Assembly: GCA_914767715.1 (NCBI GenBank) | Contig: OU612074.1 | Coordinates: 9,439,501-9,503,500 of the forward strand | DNA: 64,000 bases | DNA from: Membranipora membranacea | Taxonomy: Eukaryota; Bryozoa; Gymnolaemata; Cheilostomatida; Membraniporidae | Direction: 5' to 3' | In this document: positions 11,858 to 23,379 of the stretch, one piece after another | How positions within the stretch are numbered: position 1 is the first letter of the stretch | Layout: each line of letters starts with the position of its first letter | Notes under the pieces: model-generated | Database searches by the model: none | Seen by the model: only the letters and a program-made list of their open reading frames with translations | Told to the model about the DNA's origin: nothing | Position numbers and translations under genes: made by a program

Positions 11858-13236
11858 GTATGTTAACTCAATACGGAGCTAGTTATATTGAGGCAGGAGA
11901 AATTCCATAAAGTTCTGAAGTTCTGAGCTTGCTCTGGCCCACAGAGACAAATTTGCTAATTACAAATGATATTTATCAATATTTCAAAAAGTTTTCTCCC
12001 TGATTTCTCAGTATGCATCATATATGCCGTCCTAATAACTTACCTAATACTTTATGCAATGCTGTCAGTTAATCATTCTATCATCGTATTTCTAGTTTGG
12101 CGTGCTACGTTAACTTTCTGATAAGCATGGAATCTACTTCAATGACAGTTTCAATTTATTCGATTGATGCTGATCTTCATATTTGCCAAGATTAAAGCTA
12201 GTTTAAAATTTTTAATATATCTCCACCTTTATTGCATCACCTGCTGTTTGTTTTTTTTTCTGAGCTGTCTAGAAGCAATATTTTCTTGCTGGAATCCCAA
12301 ATCTGTATATAAAGGGATACAAAATATGTATGGCTAGCATTCTGTAACTGCTCCGTACAGTATAATATTATATTTAATGTTATTATCACAATGCTATCTG
12401 CTTCAATTGTTATCTAAATTATTGAGAAATAAATTTTATCATGTTTGCTTATAAATTTATCCATTTTACACCCTGATCATACATATTGCGAGCAAATGAT
12501 GTATAAGATCACATGTTACATCATGTAGTTGACCTCTGTCAACATAATATTAAATATAACAGCATTGAATTTCATATCTAAAATAGCAACTTCAGCTTTC
12601 TTTTGCCAAACAAAGGGCTCACAAAAGCGCAAGTTCCCAGTAGCATTCTAGGACAGCCCAAATCATCGACATTGAAGGCATTTTATTACTGTTTGCAGTT
12701 TGTAAGCAAGTCACTTTCTCAGGCTATACTATTCATGCTAGTAGGGACAGCAAAAAATCGATGGCAGATGAGTCCATGTGTTGAGTGTTCTAACTGTATG
12801 ATGCTATGTAGACCAAGTTTGGTCCATTTGCCTGCATTCCGAGTCGCTCACGATACCAAGAATTAACTACCCTTTGCGGTATTTGTCTGCTCCCAGGTGG
12901 ATAATTGGTGGACATTTAATGTTTTCATCAGGAGATGTGTACCAGACTATTAAATAATAAGTAGTCAGGTATGAGGATACCATACATCGAATTATTTTTC
13001 CATAATATAACTACAAGCTGAGATATCTGGTAAAATGTGTTAGCATTCTTCATGATGCCAACACTCAATTTTCGGAGTTGTCTCCATTCGTCTATAACAA
13101 AACTTTCTGTAATTTTCAAATTGTCTGAGATAATTTTATCAACAACAAGAAACAGCCATTTCTAATATCAAAAATCAGAATCAGAAATCAGAGGTACAGT
13201 CAATTGGCATGGGCAATTATCAAGTAAATCCCAATG
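11858..13236. repeat. 3' part of the left segmental-duplication copy
   Basis: Positions 11990-12470 match 58950-59697 with the terminal exon deleted. Positions 13046-13236 match 62005-62286 with internal differences. Between them, 12475-13045 is unique to this copy and replaces the foldback transposon found in the right copy. The open frame at 12603-12866 in that unique part has no recognisable domain. Confidence 0.65.
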
Positions 13237-15790
13237 GATTTAGCATTTGAAGAGGAAGGTTGTGTTCCTCTTCTCTCTCTTCAACTGCACCAATTGAGTG
13301 AGTATAGCTAAGGCCTTGCAGATTATAGATTAATTCTTGAACTCTGTGATTATTTGGACTTGGATAAAATGAGCTCCCAACCCCAATAGCCCTTTTCAGG
13401 GCTGACTTGTGTGAGGTGTGTGTGTGTGGTGTGTCATGGCTGGACCTGGGAAGAAATCTGAGCGATCTGTGGAGTTCAATCATGTGGATGGATTTACTTC
13501 TGTTAAAGATTCGTTGAGTTTTTTGAGTAGCTATTGTATTAGTGTTGAGGATGTTGATGGTCTGAACTTTTGTCTCAGTCAAGGGGTCGAAGTCACTGTG
13601 AAGTCTGTGTCAAAGTACAATGAATTGATGAAAAATTGATGGATGTTGAAGAGGTTGAAATAATAAGGAGCAGTGATGTTTACACTGTGGTTACACTGCA
13701 TAATGTGCCTTTTGAGTTTGACTTGAAGATTTTGTATGCAAAGATGGGGGAATACGGGAATACTGTCCATGAGGATTTCCCATGCATTTATAATGGTGTA
13801 TACAAATTCAAGATTGATTTGAAGAGATTTCCCCGTCAAACTTTAGCTTTGGCCGTCGTAATGTGATGGTTAATTTCCCAGGCCAATCTCGTAAATGCCT
13901 GAAGTGTGGTGAGGGGGTTCATATGAGGTGATTGGTTCCAGCAGAGTGATTGCCAGTCTAATTGCAGTCTTATGTGTTTGTCTAATTGCCTGAGGTGGAC
14001 TTAACCCAATTGCTTTTTAACCCATGGGTATGGGTATGATCAGGGACTGCACATCCGACCCAAAATGTAGAAACTGCGGTGAGATAGGCCACAGGGCAAC
14101 GGACTGTTCTTCCGAGGTTGTTTGTAGTGTATGTAGTGAAACCGGTCGTAAGTACGAAGATTGTCCTAGGGCAAGTTCTTTGGCTGAAATGCTATTGTCC
14201 CTGGGCGGTAACTGGGCGAAAATAGCGGCAAAAAAACCGAAACGGGGCCCAAATAAAAAAACAGGGGGTATGGGTAGTAGGAGAAGGCAAGGTGGTAATA
14301 CGGGAAGCAATAAAAGTGATGACATCGGCCAGCCAGGGTCAAGTGGGACATCTGTGAGTGGCAACATGGGAAGTAAGCCAGCTGACCCTCCATTGCAGGT
14401 TTCAGAGCCAACAAGCATAGAACCGAATAAAAATGACTCACAGTTGTCAAGTCCTCCTCGGTTGAGGTCTGCAACTCAGGTTCCAAATGTATAGAGTATG
14501 TTTTCATCTTTCTGTTTCATATAAGGTTTATCTAGCAGGGTTTTCTGGTTACATACACTTAACAACTATATGGAATCAACAACAACCGTGTCTTACTCTG
14601 CAAAGTTCAAGTTTAGAACTATTAACGTCAATGGTATTTGGCAATCAGACTAAAAGGCAGGGTATTGTTCATGTTTACAAAGATTTTTATTCACATTTGT
14701 ATACTGCAGCTCCGACTGCTCGATCAGAGGCAGATTTCTTTTTAGATTTCTTGGGTCCTTCAGACTGATTCCACAGAGGATGGCAATGGTTTTCAATCCC
14801 TGATATTAAGCAGGCAATCATGTCAATGGAACACAATAAAACGCCGGGCCCTGACGGTCTTCCAAAAGAGTTTTAGGCTACATTTTTTGACGTTCTAGCA
14901 AATGATATGTGTGAGGTTTTTAATAATGCTTTTGAGTTAGAGGTCTTGCCTAAGTCAATGACTGAGGCTGCCACCATCCTGCTGCATAATGGTGGGATCA
15001 ATCTGATCCCAATAACAAAAGAACAATATCGCTACTTAATGTCGATGACAAGGTATTCGCAAAGGTTGTAAACAAATGGCTGGGTAAACTTTTACCAACC
15101 GTAATAAGTGAAGTACAGACATGTGGTGTAAGCGGTCGTGACATTGTAGACAATTTGTTATGTTTTAGGGACTCTATTGAGTTTACCCGTAAGATAGGTA
15201 ATAGCAACACTGTATTCGTCTCTCTAGATCAAAGCAAGGCCTTTGAGCTTATCTGGTCCCCTGCTAAAAGAAAGATGGTAAACAAAAGCTTTTTCTTTAT
15301 GCCCAAAGACAAAGGGGGCTGGGTTTGGGTTCATCTGCTGTCTAAGGTGAAGAGTCTGTTTTTTTCTAACAACTTGTTACGCTGTGTTTCAGAGGTTTTG
15401 GAGCATCGCCGAAAGTCTTTTTTTAAGTACTTTTTTTCTGTGCGATGCAGGGATTTTTTTCCGACCGTGTTTGACAACATGTGTGTTTATTGCTTACTAT
15501 AAAAACTAGAATGAGTAAAACGGTATCAAAGGTATATAAAAAGTTAAACAGCAATGGGACAGTCAGATAGCACAAAGCTAGAACAGAGACTGCCCGACTA
15601 GAAATCTCGACGTCACACTCGCCTGCTGGAACAACAGAGCGAAACATCCGCAACCTGCACACAATCCAACCCCCTCCAACAGGCGCGCCGCCAGGCCACC
15701 CAAGGAACCAGAATGAGTACATGTCTCTACTCCCATAGGGTACCTGTTGTACAGGTTGACACCATGGCACAGCAGGGACCTCTCACCTCG
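13237..15790 (+). mobile_element. degenerate L1/Tx1-like LINE
   Basis: ORF1 starts at ATG 13436. Its N-terminal part is interrupted by a stop at 13637-13639 and then a frame change, and it ends with three zinc-knuckle-like groups (CLKCGEGVHM near 13902, CRNCGEIGHRATDC near 14070, then CSVCSETGRKYEDC). ORF1 closes at 14492-14494. ORF2 begins near 14570 with the first strand of an APE-type endonuclease (FRTINVNGIW). It then jumps to the linker before the reverse transcriptase (FYSHLY, about 14688) and the RT box NKTPGPDGLPKEF at about 14832-14870, with several stops and frameshifts. A later piece (LDQSKAF, then DKGGWVW) shows an internal deletion removing the catalytic core. Three-zinc-knuckle ORF1 plus APE-RT ORF2 is the architecture of Tx1/L1-group LINEs. 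Non-functional. Confidence 0.75.
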
Positions 15791-15799
15791 CTACTGTTT

Positions 15800-16765
15800 G
15801 GCATTTTTTGTTCGTAAATTATTTATTCTTGTGTTATAATCATGTTCTGATTTAAGAGAGTTGATAAACTCATTCGAAAATGTTCTTAAAAGATAGTTTT
15901 AAAGAGCAGTATTTGAATAGCATATTCAAAGACATTATATTTAAAGTCTTAAATAGGGTTGAGACATGATCTCTGGTTTTTTTTCTTTAAAATCACTCTT
16001 ACACAAGCTTTTTGGAGGACAATTACTCGTTAAAGGTCATTTTCAGCAGCATGGCCTCAGAACTCTATTCCATAGAGCAGGTGCGGGTAAAAAAATGAGT
16101 AATATAGTTCGATCATTGTTTTTTCGTCAAAATATGGCCTTACTACACGCATCATTATTACAACCAAATTTAATCTTTTGCACAATTCATTTATGTGCGA
16201 CTTAAAAGTAATATTTGAATCAAGGATGATATCTAAAAGTTTAGTTTCACTTTTCAGTGCAAGGGTGTTGGTATTCAGTTTGATAACATCATCATCGGCA
16301 CTGATAGCTTTTCTTGGGGATTTAAAAATAACCTGAAAAGTTTTGGAGTAGTTAAGTACTATTTCATTAGCTAAGCACCGATTTTCAACTTTGTTTAATT
16401 CTTGACTTAAAATAGCATGGTTTGTACAAAAAATATTAGTGTCGTCTGCAGTCGTACAGTATGTAATTTAATGCAGGCGCTGCATTCAAGAGGTCGTTTA
16501 TGTAAATCAAAAATAAGAGTGGCCCAAGGTTTGAACCTTGGGGTACTCCTATGTTGATGTCACGGTACTGATATACTGCATTATTTACAATAACATATTG
16601 TTTACGGTTTTTGAGGTATTTTTCGATGAAGGATGTGGCACAGGGTAAAAATCCATTAAACGGTAGCTTTTTGACTAAAAGTTCATGATTAATAGTATCA
16701 AACGCCTTTAGAAAATCCAAAAATATGCCAAATGTGCTGTTGCAGCGGTTAAAATTCTCAACCTA
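15800..16765 (-). mobile_element. CR1/Jockey-group LINE reverse transcriptase fragment
   Basis: On the minus strand from 16765 down, the frame gives the RT motifs DFLKAFDTINHELL, GVPQGSNLGPLLFLIYINDL and then the palm box. That box is interrupted: tyrosine and ADD are separated by four extra bases (GACT) near 16449-16458, shifting the frame. Downstream of the shift the frame stays open through NIFCTNHAILSQELN and DILDSNITFK-type sequence. It then degrades with stops (YPHLLYGIEF followed by TGA) towards 15830. Order and wording of these motifs are those of non-LTR retrotransposons of the CR1/L2/Jockey group. No endonuclease is present. Dead copy, opposite in orientation to the LINE on its left. 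Confidence 0.8.
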
Positions 16766-17271
16766 TTGAAAATTCACATTCCAATTTGTTTGCTGCAAAC
16801 AACAAAAAACAGATAGTTGTTTAAAAAAATGTAAATCATTAATTTTGTTGACTGACTGTGTAGCTATTTTATAACGGGCCCATAACTTGGCCTAAAAGGA
16901 TGTTATGGTATTGAAAATGACATTACTCCAATTCACGGGCACGTACTATATCCCTGCACTATCTAAAGAAGGGGGCCGGGGACTGTCAAACAAACTGTGT
17001 ATAATGACTGTGGAGTCATAGGGGACAGGGTTAGGGATCAGTCAGAATTTGCGGCATTTGCTGATGAAATGTTGAGGGGTACGTGGGTGATAACAATTTG
17101 AGATGGTATTTTAAGAATTGTGACCAATCTGCAACATAATATCTCCATATATTTTTTTCAGGGCACAAAATCAGATTTGACCATGACGGCTCTCCTCCTC
17201 GACCATATCACCTATAAACATAAGGCTATTTATAGATTTAACCGAGTAGTAACTCCCACATTAAACGATCT
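16766..17271. other. non-coding stretch between LINE and MITE
   Basis: Probably LINE-derived or unrelated spacer. I see no conserved motif. Confidence 0.35.
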
Positions 17272-17472
17272 GGGGGTCTTTCAAGATGCTTTACTAGAGC
17301 AAGTTATCACTATTACATCGCTCAAAATTATCACTCACTTGCTCACTCAGAATGTATATAGTTCCATCAATGACTGAGCGATTTGAAAGCAAGAGCCTAG
17401 GAAGTATCGCTCACTCACTGAGCGATCAGATTGCGATTTGGGCTGTTATTAATCGAAAGACTCCCCCCCCCC
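17272..17472 (+). mobile_element. MITE, copy 1
   Basis: A 201-bp element with terminal inverted repeats: left end GGGGGTCTTTCAA, right end CGAAAGACTCCCCCCC. Internal sequence is rich in GCTCACT/AGTGAGC-type short inverted motifs. A second copy lies in the opposite orientation at 45016-45255, with clear similarity over its whole length. No coding capacity. Confidence 0.75.
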
Positions 17473-19400
17473 AAGGGTCAACTGAGTGATGAATTTTTCA
17501 AGACAGTCATTCGAAGCTGCCGGGAAAGATAGAACTTGATATATAGTTTAAAAATATACTTCACAATCACTTAAACTTGTATTACATTCTCACTCGAAAA
17601 TCTGTTACAGTTTTGTGGTAAATCTGTTACACTCTTTTTTTCAATTTTTTTCACAGAGCAAAATGTGACTCAAATTTATTTTTTGTTCATTCTAAAAGAC
17701 AGACATCATAGGCTCCATTTAGGTAACACTTTTCAAGTGAACTCTAATTAATTCCTTATAACTTTGTAAAATTCTTTCAGATTTTGATATGTGCATTTTC
17801 TGAGGAAATTCTGTTACACTTTTTTGGAGGGATCGTATTTTGGAGCCCATTATCTTTATCTCAAAAAAGCCTAGTGAATATGAAGTACCATATTGTTATG
17901 AGTCCATAACACTGGTGAGAACGTTTTTAAATATCACAGTCTGGCCGGAAAAGGTGCAGTTTTGCAGAATGGACAGTGAGAATTGTAAATCTGTTACATC
18001 AGAATTGCCCTTTTATGTCAATGAGCGGATAGCTCCTAAATTCTGGCTAGTACAAATATTTGATAATGAGATAATGAGATTCATCTGTATTCAAAGACGA
18101 TATTGGCATTTTGTCTACTGGGGTCAGAGCGGAGTGCCTGCAAACTGAGAGCAAACTAACATCTCCTATAGGAACCACGCCCCTAAGGCACCTTGATAGC
18201 ATTGTCACTTGGGTACTTTTTTTCATTTTTGTTAAAGATTTGGCCTCGTGGCAACACTAAAACCTTGAGATTTCAGTCAAGATTAACCAACATCACACTT
18301 GTGATCTGAACAAATAATGCCAATGGAATTTTAAGTGCAATGAACAACCAGCAATTGGGGACAGATTAAATAATTTAGTGCCTCTTCCTCTCAAATATCA
18401 TTATTGTCACACCAAGCTTTTATTCATGATAACCTTGAATAGCGCTCACTTCGAGAAAGGAGAAGTTTGATTTTGATATTTGACTTCAAATGCTGGGTTT
18501 GGTAAAACCTTTCTGCATTCTTTGATCAGTTCTCCTGATTCAGGCCACCATCTGAATTTTTGGTTTATATTCTCTCTGAAATTTTGTTGATTTGTGCAAA
18601 ACTGAAATCTCCTCCTATTCATCAACATACGACTTCATATATATGGCTACCTGAAAGACGGTCTGCAAACTTGGAAAACATAAAAAAAACATTGCCTACA
18701 GGGTCATCAGCCAACAATAATTTATAGAAAGAAGATTATTGAATTCTTACCACGCAAATCTGACATAAGTAACTGCCTTTCTATAACATGCACTGGTCTT
18801 TGGGAAGCATTCAATTTAATAAGTTGACAAAATATGCTCGTAGATGTATTATGTCTTTTATTGCTGAGCCACATGTGGCAGAGACAGATTATAGTAATAT
18901 TATTTTGATGAGGCTATGAGATCACAACAAATCGAACAACTCAGTACTTAGCATCTAGCTACAATTAATTGCTTTCAAATTGACTATTTGATAAAAACAT
19001 ATCTTTGGTGCAAAATAGAGATTCTAAAATATTCATAGTTGAATTAATATAACTAATAACTAAAGCTGTTGAGTTAAATATAAAATCTCTTTGTGAGCAG
19101 GAAAACACATTCAGTAAAAAGTCTGTTCATTGTAGCCATGAACTTACAGCCCTTTTTATGTAGTAAATTTTGCCTCATTATGATCAAAGAACTTCTGTAT
19201 AGTAGCAAACAACTTTTCAGTAACACAATTTCATGTGTGCAATAGTAGGTATATGTTTGTTTGTTTTAAAACCTTCTCTCCAGAGATGTTTACATAATAT
19301 AGAAACTTTTACTGGGTGAATGAAATTGCTAAAAAGAATCCCACTTGAAATAAAATCAAGAAGTATATAAAAATCAATACTAACTGACTATATGTGAGTT
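17473..19400. other. non-coding stretch downstream of the lipase gene
   Basis: It contains repeated short motifs (AATCTGTTACA occurs at least three times between 17600 and 18000). There are two open frames (17840-18148 plus; 18446-18628 minus) without recognisable domains or clean splice context. The minus-strand one encodes a tryptophan-containing, basic peptide and could be an unrelated exon, but nothing supports this beyond openness. Confidence 0.4.
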
Positions 19401-20563
19401 TTACTGATACATGAACGATTCACAGGAGCCTCTAGTAGTTTTGAGAGGTGCGCTGCCGACAGATTCTGATACATTGCTCTGAATATATAGATTAATCTCT
19501 CCAGGTAAGAAGTATTGTAGATGTTCATCAAAGCAGGTCAAGCATATAAGATTTTCATAGGAGCAGTCACTGTCCTACACAGAAATATCAAAAGAAATAG
19601 TGAACACAAGAATGTGATCTGTCATTCATAAGGGTTGTCTATGATGCACAGTGACCTATTACGATCCACTCAATGCAATTGCTGTGATGTTTAAGGGCAC
19701 AGCTGCAGAGTGTATTTTCTTTGATAATGCCAACGATTGATTATATTCGACATGGGTAAGCTTGGTTGTCATATAATATTAACGCTAATCTTGAATTCAT
19801 AAACACTTGGCAGCATCTTCATTTCGTAGCATGTGACACAAAGGACTGAATTTGTGTCCACAAGCACCTGATATAATTGTAATTTTGTAACAATCACCTC
19901 GTTATCCATACACATAATATAGCTGTCAGACGGATTGATCTCAGTCTTATCGTAATATATCTCTCTTCTTGTGTAGTACGCGTGAGGACTCATTGCTATG
20001 CTTGTTGGTACTATCTGTGGTACTAGATCCCATCTATTAGTTGCTCTCCAGCTATTACCCATCGTCTGTAACAGAACAGTAATGGCTACTAGATATTCTT
20101 TATACTTTTTTTTCTAATGTTAATTATTGCTGCACAATAAACAGGCTGCAACTTCATCATCATTTGATTCAGGTATTTATTTGTACAACAAGTTAAACAT
20201 TCCAGTCATGGGTAACTTGAGTAAAATACTTATTTATTTGTCAAGCACTCTATGAAGATACTTCATTGACAAGGGGTTGTCTCCTCCAATACTCTGTCAA
20301 TATAACTTCATAAAGTACAAAAAGCTGAACCTTTGGAAAGACTGCAATTCGTAAATCTCCTAGCTTACTCGCTTGATTTGGTGGGTTGTTGATGAATTTT
20401 AAAAACCAAATTGAGTTTTGGCATTGGCTTACCCTGTCATAACTATAAGCAAATGTTTGATCTCCCACTCTGGGTGAACCAAATGTGTAGACATCAATGT
20501 CTTCTGGCCCAATCACACCATCAGCAACACGATTAGAACCAAACAGTTGTGCTTGTGCCCCAC

Positions 20564-21906
20564 CTAGGTAAGGAAAGTAACAGCATAATGATTGTGTGCC
20601 TTAGCTCCACCTAAGTAAAGATCGTAACAACCAGGGGCGTATATTCTAAAAAAATTCATTCACTGACATTTTAGAGATGAGCATATTGATCGGGCGCTGC
20701 CCGATCCACACGCCGTAGGCGTGGCGGGGGGGGGGGGGGGGTGTGGGTGTGTCAATACACCGGGCATTTGATTGGCTTGTCCAGCTCAAGGTCAAAAGTC
20801 AAACTCTGTATGTACCGTAATTCCTCACTTATAGGACATCCCCCCTTGGGAAAAGTAAAAATGCTCCAGTTATAAAGCACCCATTTGAAAAAACCTGTCA
20901 TTGTTGGGATTCGAACCCACAACATTGTTAATAAACAGTGATTACCAGGCAGACGCTCTACACACTGAGCTATTCAGCCTGGCTTGCACTATGTTAACAA
21001 GGATTTTTATACAAGGATATCCGTGGTCCGCCACTGGTAACAACACAATGGACCGAGAGGACAAGAATGACATCTTAGTAATCACAACATCAATAGCAAT
21101 GAAAGGCACCAGCCTGAACTACATCATCACAAACATTAAATCTTCAGGTGGTAAGCCCTCAGTTACCACTTTCCTTGTGCGGAAAATATTTTTCCTCTGC
21201 ATATTTTGAGTGTTCGTAAACAAGTTTCAGAGGCCCCTATTTTCCCAAGTTAGCACAGATCAATACATCTTAAAGTGGAAAGCCCTCAAGAACAACTTTC
21301 GTTGTGCAAAAAATACTTTTTCCTCTACGTTTTAATACGTTTCACAGGCCCCTATTTACTCCATGAAGCGTAGATCAATAATAATTGAAGTAAATTATTC
21401 TCAATAATTAGTGTTTAGAACCACATGTGTTATTATTATCACTTATTGTCACACTGTGAGTTACATGATGTGCTTCACACATTATCAGCAATTAGGTCAT
21501 GCGTGATGAAAATTTACAAGTGTCTATTCAACAGGTGTCTCTATCTTCTGAATCACTATAGATAGCCTGACAATGACATGGTTGTGCTGTACGTAACTGA
21601 GACACCTTGCATACATTGCATGATGGTTAATCTTCATAATTTTTAATGTTTCTATGGTTTAAGAGTTCCTGTTATTTACTGGTCAGGCCTAAATTCTAAT
21701 TTTTGCGTAAACAATTTGACTAACTAGAATGTTTGATAATATCTGAGAGCCCTGGTTTGCAAAAAAAACACTTCAATTGTTACTATTTAGTATGCACTAT
21801 TTTGGTGGCTTCCAATGATTTGTTATGGTAGCATTGAAATCTAAAGTGTGTAAATATATTATGCATGATTGATGAATGCCAAAAAAAATATTCTACTAAT
21901 ACTCAC
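20564..21906. repeat. repeat-filled large intron of the lipase gene
   Basis: From right to left on the plus strand: a direct duplication of about 120 bp (21151-21270 and 21271-21392, both with AAGCCCTCA and CAGAGGCCCCTATTT-like text), a tRNA-headed SINE-like unit (20896-20983), an 18-base G run near 20729 next to a short CG-rich inverted repeat (20693-20725), and a partial tandem duplication of about 48 bp just beside the exon 4 acceptor (20559-20635). The missing lipase exon should lie here. Confidence 0.6.
20896..20983 (-). repeat. tRNA-headed SINE-like unit
   Basis: On the minus strand, box A (TAGCTCAGTGTGTAGAGC) is followed about 45 bases later by box B (GGGTTCGAATCCC). The acceptor-stem ends do not pair and the anticodon region is too long, so this is not a functional tRNA gene. 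A SINE head or decayed tRNA copy is the best reading. Confidence 0.6.
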
Positions 21907-23370
21907 TTTGCCACCAGTAGCTGTGAAAGGAGTCATTCCAGTGAGAAACTGTAAGACTTGCTCAAGTATCTGTGTCAAAGCTGCAGAGCCTCTGAATGCC
22001 ACAGCTATCGTGTTATTGGACTGTGAATATGATATAGCTGCAGCACAGTCAGCATAATCAAACACTAGATCACACTCCTTCTGTATAAACTCTACTAACT
22101 GCAAATGAAGAGTCACATGGTAGATGGATATGAGAAAATAAATAATACTGATTGCAAACATAGGGCCAAATGATTATAAATTATTAGTGAATGCTGAATG
22201 AAATAGCAAAAATCAACTGGTATTATCAGTTTTGATTTGAAATAAACTCGTGCAACTAATCAAAATGAAGGAATTTTATTTCATACGAAATGAAAGTCCC
22301 TTGCTTTCTAAGTTTCTAAGACAAGAAATTCAATGTGGGATATCTCTACGACTACTTGTGTTTTTATGCCCAAAGTTTTTTCATCCTAGATACATTTTGG
22401 CATGGCGGCAAAAATCCTACTGCACTATTTTTCTCCGTCCTCACATCAGACAAGCCAGCAATTGTTGGCCTGATTTGATTGAGCACTTTGGTAAAATCTA
22501 ACTTGAACTCAAGCCTTTCGCTTTGCGACATATCTGACTTGTGTCAGGTCGGAAATTCGCAGTTTTCCAAATTACAGACGATTCATCAATAGCTCTTACC
22601 AATAAACCGTTTGGTTTATTTTACTCACAACTGGCGTCAGTTGACTAAATGAAACTTACTTCATATTTGCCGTTGAATTCTGTTTCCATCACTGATTGCG
22701 TTGACTACGTGTCTTTTAGGTTTGGCTGCATATAAGCTAGCGAGGACATCTTCGCCATCTCATCCGCTCGATAAGGATTGAAGGTAAGAGACTCTGGCTC
22801 AGCTATAGCTAAGCACTGATCTACTCCTGTCACTTGCTGGTCTCCATAGCAGTCATTGTAAGCTGTAATAAGGTAAGTTTTAGTTTCAATTTCAACATTG
22901 CTATGAATTGAGAACATGATATGTGAATACTTTGTACACCGATAACTATACAGTTAACTAAACAGTGAAGAAAAATAGTCACAATCTTTTTACCCATGCT
23001 TTTAAATCAATCCTTATGTGAATAATCATGTGCATTTTTCAATAACCACCACCATTGTGCATATTTCCATAACTACGAACCTGTCATAAAGAAACATTTT
23101 ATCTGTTGAAAGATTGCAAGAATATTTAACTTACGATCTCCTTAACAGTGACAGTCCTTTGTCAGAGGACACCAGCGACAGCCTATCCAAAACTGTGTGT
23201 CTTGTGTGCATGATCCACAGTCTTTATTTGATGGGCAGTAGCCTCCGAAAATTCCTGTTATCAAAAGCAATACATAAACAAGAAACTGCATCGCAGAAGA
23301 AATATTCTTTTCCGTGTTCTCTGATCGATTGGCAATCTGAAAATGAAAGAATAAATTGCTTGACATTGAA

Positions 23371-23378
23371 CTTATATA
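23371..23378 (-). promoter_or_regulatory. TATA box of the lipase gene
   Basis: TATATAAG on the minus strand lies about 80 bases above the ATG at 23291 and supports that start. A start site about 30 bases downstream of it would give a short 5' untranslated region. Confidence 0.4.
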
Positions 23379-23379
23379 T

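Larger units (their letters stand above)
19401..23291 (-). pseudogene. secreted class-3 lipase-like gene lacking the GHSLG exon
   Basis: Six exons on the minus strand: 23291-23147, 22862-22660, 22098-21907, 20563-20433, 20065-19898, 19574-19401. Exon 1 encodes a signal peptide (MQFLVYVLLLITGIFGG) and a cysteine-rich PSI-like head (GCRWCPLTKDC). Exon 2 continues with EMAKMSSLAYMQ, typical of the lipase N-terminus. Exon 3 has FDYADCAAAISYS and the oxyanion-region AVAFRGS. Exon 4 begins in the middle of the nucleophile elbow (GGAQAQLF) and carries VYTFGSPRVGD. Exon 5 has the acid (RWDLVPQIVP) and histidine (SPHAYYTRREIYYD) regions. Exon 6 is a cysteine-rich tail. Two defects: TAG at 22707-22705 inside exon 2, and no exon between 21907 and 20563 to supply the part ending GHSLG with the catalytic serine; SINE and tandem-repeat sequence lie there instead. 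Family knowledge: esterases acting on acylglycerols. I call it a likely pseudogene; readthrough or an assembly gap remain possible. Confidence 0.75.

Noticed and set aside
17840-18148. 102-codon plus-strand frame
   Set aside because: Lies in sequence with recurring AATCTGTTACA motifs and shows no domain.
18446-18628. 60-codon minus-strand frame with a tryptophan pair
   Set aside because: It could be a real exon, but there is no homologue, no clear acceptor in phase and no link to the lipase gene upstream.
20896-20983. Possible tRNA gene on the minus strand
   Set aside because: Boxes A and B are good, but the acceptor ends do not pair and the anticodon/variable region is too long. Kept as a SINE-like unit.
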